Shown one piece after another: positions 6,342 through 7,556 of a DNA stretch of 7,556 nucleotides (position 1 is the first letter of the stretch; each line of letters begins with the position of its first letter). The notes beneath the pieces were generated by a model. The model searched no databases. It had not been told where the DNA came from and was given only the letters and a program-made list of their open reading frames with translations. Source of the DNA: an uncultured Eubacteriales bacterium (GTDB taxonomy: Bacteria; Bacillota; Clostridia; Oscillospirales; Oscillospiraceae); the NCBI GenBank assembly GCA_900550585.1, contig URST01000089.1:1-7556 (forward strand), in the 5' to 3' direction. Made by a program: the position numbers and the translations under genes.

Positions 6342-6512
6342 ATGAAATTTATCGGGAAGCTCCTGAAAACGCTGGTGCTGACGGCGCTTGCGCTGTTTGC
6401 CGGCACGTTCATCATCTACGTGTTCAATCTGGAAAACAAGCTGATCTATAAGGTGATCTATCCGTTTTTGCAGGATCACTACAACAGCCAGAAGCGGGAC
6501 CGCCGCATCTGA
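6342..6512 (+). CDS. 56-residue single-span membrane microprotein, last gene of the dehydratase operon
   Basis: This short gene starts at ATG 6342 with AAGGAGG (6326-6332) nine bases upstream, and begins 14 bases after the dehydratase stop codon. A basic start (MKFIGKLLK) is followed by one hydrophobic span at about residues 7-28, then NLENKL and a charged tail ending KRDRRI. No signal-peptidase site is evident, so it is probably an anchored membrane peptide. It aligns without gaps to the 55-residue protein encoded at 7307-7474 on the other strand. In the core at residues 23-34, F23, Y26, N29, L30, K33 and L34 are identical and the other six positions are conservative (I/V, I/V, V/F, F/W, E/D, N/Q). 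The function is unknown. The conserved operon position and the paralog suggest a real gene family, perhaps tethering a redox enzyme to the membrane, which is inference. Confidence 0.8.
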   Translation: MKFIGKLLKTLVLTALALFAGTFIIYVFNLENKLIYKVIYPFLQDHYNSQKRDRRI

Positions 6513-6517
6513 CAGGC

Positions 6518-6555
6518 AAAAAAAGATACCCGCCGCCCGGCGGGTATCTTTTTTT
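6518..6555. terminator. Bidirectional terminator between the convergent operons
   Basis: GATACCCGCC (6525-6534) and GGCGGGTATC (6539-6548) form a perfect 10-bp stem with a GCCC loop. Seven A precede it (6518-6524) and seven T follow (6549-6555), so it has the full form of an intrinsic terminator on both strands. It lies five bases after the + strand microprotein stop codon and 14 bases after the - strand gene's stop codon (in that gene's direction), and would serve both. Confidence 0.95.
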
Positions 6556-6569
6556 GCTCGTCAGCAGAG

Positions 6570-7307
6570 TTACTCGGTGGTGTGGTGCTCCTTGCCGAAG
6601 TGCAGCTCGCGCATGCCCTCCACCTCGTCGCAGATGGCCTTCAGGTTGCAGGAGCCGCAGTCGGTGGGCATGCCCTCCAGGATCTTCGTCAGGCTCATGG
6701 TGATGTCCTTGACGGTCTTGGCATCCCTGGTCAGGGCGGCGTAGTCCGCGTCGGGCGCGGTGATGAACAGCATCTTCACCGCCAGAATGGAGGGATTCTT
6801 CTTATACTGGCGGATAAAATCGCAGCCGATGCGCCGGAAACTGATGCCCTTTTGCAGCGCCTCCCTGCTGATGCGCACCTGCTCGCGGCTGCTCTCGGAG
6901 CTGGTGCGGATCATGTAGCCCTTGGGGAACACATGGTACTTGACGAAGTCCATGTCCTGAATGGCGCGGAACGCCTGCTCCGTGTCCTCCTCGTCGTCGG
7001 ACTCGATGTCGCCCACCCGCAGCAGTGCGATGCGGGCATAGGCGCAGTCGCCCTGCAGTTCACCCAGATCGGGGCCGCAGACCAGGATCTCGTCCTGGGG
7101 GACCAGAGCGGGGGAGGTGGTGACGCAGGTGAAGTTGACGGCGGGCTTGTCGCCGCCGCCCAGCTCAAAGGCGGCGTCACGCAGCATCACCAGCTCGAAA
7201 GCGCCGGTATCCTCCCATGCGTCGGCCGGGTCATAGGCGAAGCGCCGGGGCGCGGAGGAGCCGGCCAGCTCCTCCACACCGCGGATGATGGTGTTGTAAA
7301 GCTCCAT
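6570..7307 (-). CDS. Short acetyl-CoA synthase (AcsB/CdhC)-like protein with CX2CX5C motif
   Basis: This 245-residue protein resembles the middle domain of the acetyl-CoA synthase/CO dehydrogenase beta subunit. From memory of Moorella AcsB, matching blocks are FELGGGDKPAVNF (47-59), ILVCGPDLGEL (74-84), and above all RISREALQKGISF (145-157), against RVSKDAVAKGFRF in AcsB. In full ACS (about 730 residues) this domain lies before the A-cluster domain, whose Cys ligands bind the Ni-Fe-S centre. Here the N-terminal CODH-contact domain and almost all of the A-cluster domain are absent. The protein ends soon after C217-G-S-C220-N-L-K-A-I-C226, a CX2CX5C motif that may bind an Fe-S cluster or a metal. 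It therefore cannot be an ordinary acetyl-CoA synthase. The ATG at 7307-7305 shares its A with the TAA of the upstream microprotein gene (TAATG) and has no clear ribosome site, so it is translationally coupled. The long opposing + strand reading frame is a shadow. Role unknown; probably an Fe-S or CoA-related redox partner. Confidence 0.75.
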   Translation of the reverse strand: MELYNTIIRGVEELAGSSAPRRFAYDPADAWEDTGAFELVMLRDAAFELGGGDKPAVNFTCVTTSPALVPQDEILVCGPDLGELQGDCAYARIALLRVGDIESDDEEDTEQAFRAIQDMDFVKYHVFPKGYMIRTSSESSREQVRISREALQKGISFRRIGCDFIRQYKKNPSILAVKMLFITAPDADYAALTRDAKTVKDITMSLTKILEGMPTDCGSCNLKAICDEVEGMRELHFGKEHHTTE

Positions 7308-7474
7308 TAGAATTTGATATCCACTTTCTTGCGGTCAAAGATCTTGTTGACCTGCACATAGGCCCAGCCCAGCAGCTTCTGATCCAGGTTCCAGAAATAA
7401 ACCACGAACAGAGCGCCGACGATGGCGGTGAGAATGCTCAGGATCTTCAAGACGGCCTTGCAGAATTTACACAT
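7307..7474 (-). CDS. 55-residue single-span membrane microprotein upstream of the ACS-like gene
   Basis: The gene reads from ATG (7474-7472) to TAA (7309-7307), with AAGGAGG (7488-7482) seven bases before the start codon. The product begins MCKFCKAVLK, with a CxxC (C2, C5) on the basic N-terminal side. It then has one hydrophobic span at about residues 8-28 and the segment FVVYFWNLDQKLL (23-35), ending in DRKKVDIKF. It is the gapless counterpart of the 56-residue protein at 6342-6512 and shares F23, Y26, N29, L30, K33 and L34 and also K6 and A17. It differs by the N-terminal CxxC. It starts 30 bases after the stop codon of the partial upstream gene and its own stop codon overlaps the ACS-like start, so the three are likely one operon. 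No promoter is visible in the 30-base gap. Function unknown. Confidence 0.8.
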   Translation of the reverse strand: MCKFCKAVLKILSILTAIVGALFVVYFWNLDQKLLGWAYVQVNKIFDRKKVDIKF

Positions 7475-7501
7475 AATCGTGCCTCCTTGTCGTGTTCAGA
7501 G

Positions 7502-7556
7502 GTGTCAGGCGCGGGCCATGCCCTTCTGGCGTGCGTACTCGGCGGCGCCCAGCGCG
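7502..7556. repeat. Right copy of 55-bp terminal inverted repeat (contig-end overlap)
   Basis: This is the exact reverse complement of bases 1-55; the copies part company at base 7501. No transposase, target-site duplication or integrase is present in the window, so a transposon terminal repeat is less likely than an assembly-graph overlap at a repeated gene. Confidence 0.9.
7505..7555 (-). CDS. C-terminal 16 residues of the repeated unidentified protein, second copy
   Basis: Read on the - strand, this gives the same ALGAAEYARQKGMARA and TGA (7507-7505) as the left end. Here the gene directly precedes the membrane microprotein and the ACS-like gene, 30 bases away and in the same direction, so it would be the upstream member of that operon. 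If it is an ASKHA activator, as the (G)ALGAAxxA tail hints, it could serve the dehydratase encoded on the facing strand. The family call rests on very few residues. Confidence 0.4.
   Translation of the reverse strand, partial: ALGAAEYARQKGMARA

Noticed and set aside
6582..7310. 242-residue + strand open frame opposite the ACS-like gene
   Set aside because: The - strand product shows AcsB-like blocks and a Cys motif and is coupled to an upstream gene; the + product is leucine/glycine/valine-rich without motifs.
1..7556. Transposon or integron bounded by terminal inverted repeats
   Set aside because: There is no transposase, integrase or target-site duplication. The repeat is coding sequence and exactly 55 long, which fits an assembly overlap better.
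1..7556. Circular plasmid or phage contig
   Set aside because: The end repeats are inverted, not direct, and the genes are chromosomal in kind.
1..7556. CRISPR array, tRNA or rRNA genes
   Set aside because: No regularly spaced direct repeats and no cloverleaf or rRNA segments were seen in any intergenic stretch; no gap exceeds about 185 bases.

Overview
The window looks like a complete short contig from a GC-rich anaerobic Firmicute, most likely a gut Clostridia of the Oscillospiraceae type, probably assembled from a metagenome. The reasons are strong AGGAGG ribosome binding sites at nearly every gene, consensus sigma-70-type promoters, hairpin-plus-T-tract terminators, and strictly anaerobic radical enzymes (a 2-hydroxyacyl-CoA dehydratase pair and an acetyl-CoA-synthase-like protein). 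The first 55 bases reappear, reverse-complemented and without a mismatch, as the last 55 bases. The match stops at exactly 55, a common de Bruijn assembly word size. The contig therefore probably ends at one repeated sequence that the assembler could not resolve. That sequence encodes a 16-residue protein C-terminus (ALGAAEYARQKGMARA) pointing inward from both ends. It resembles the C-terminus of ASKHA-type acyl-CoA dehydratase activators.

Left block (1-3380, all + strand): after the gene tail and a strong hairpin comes a CsoR/RcnR-family metal-sensing repressor with a histidine-rich N-terminus. Next are a perfect TTGACA-N17-TATAAT promoter, a flavodoxin-domain protein, a small very basic membrane protein of unknown function, and the Hsp90-family chaperone htpG. 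The block closes with a clear bidirectional-type terminator. It reads as a stress and redox neighbourhood.

Middle block (3381-6555, + strand): a promoter and leader precede two translationally coupled subunits of a 2-hydroxyacyl-CoA dehydratase / benzoyl-CoA reductase-family enzyme (399 and 538 residues). A 56-residue single-span membrane protein follows. No activator ATPase gene lies complete inside the window.

Right block (6570-7556, - strand) converges on the middle block at a shared terminator. In its own direction of reading it has the repeated gene tail, a 55-residue membrane microprotein, and a 245-residue protein homologous to the middle domain of acetyl-CoA synthase (AcsB/CdhC) that carries a private CX2CX5C motif in place of the A-cluster domain. 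The two membrane microproteins of the facing operons align without gaps around a shared F-hh-Y-xx-N-L-(D/E)-x-K-L core, so they are probably paralogs.

The most interesting reading is that the two convergent operons belong to one low-potential electron-transfer module: an HGD-type dehydratase, a short ACS-like Fe-S protein, two related membrane microproteins, and possibly the activator encoded just outside. This is inference. The sequence itself shows the domain content, the microprotein similarity and the gene layout.
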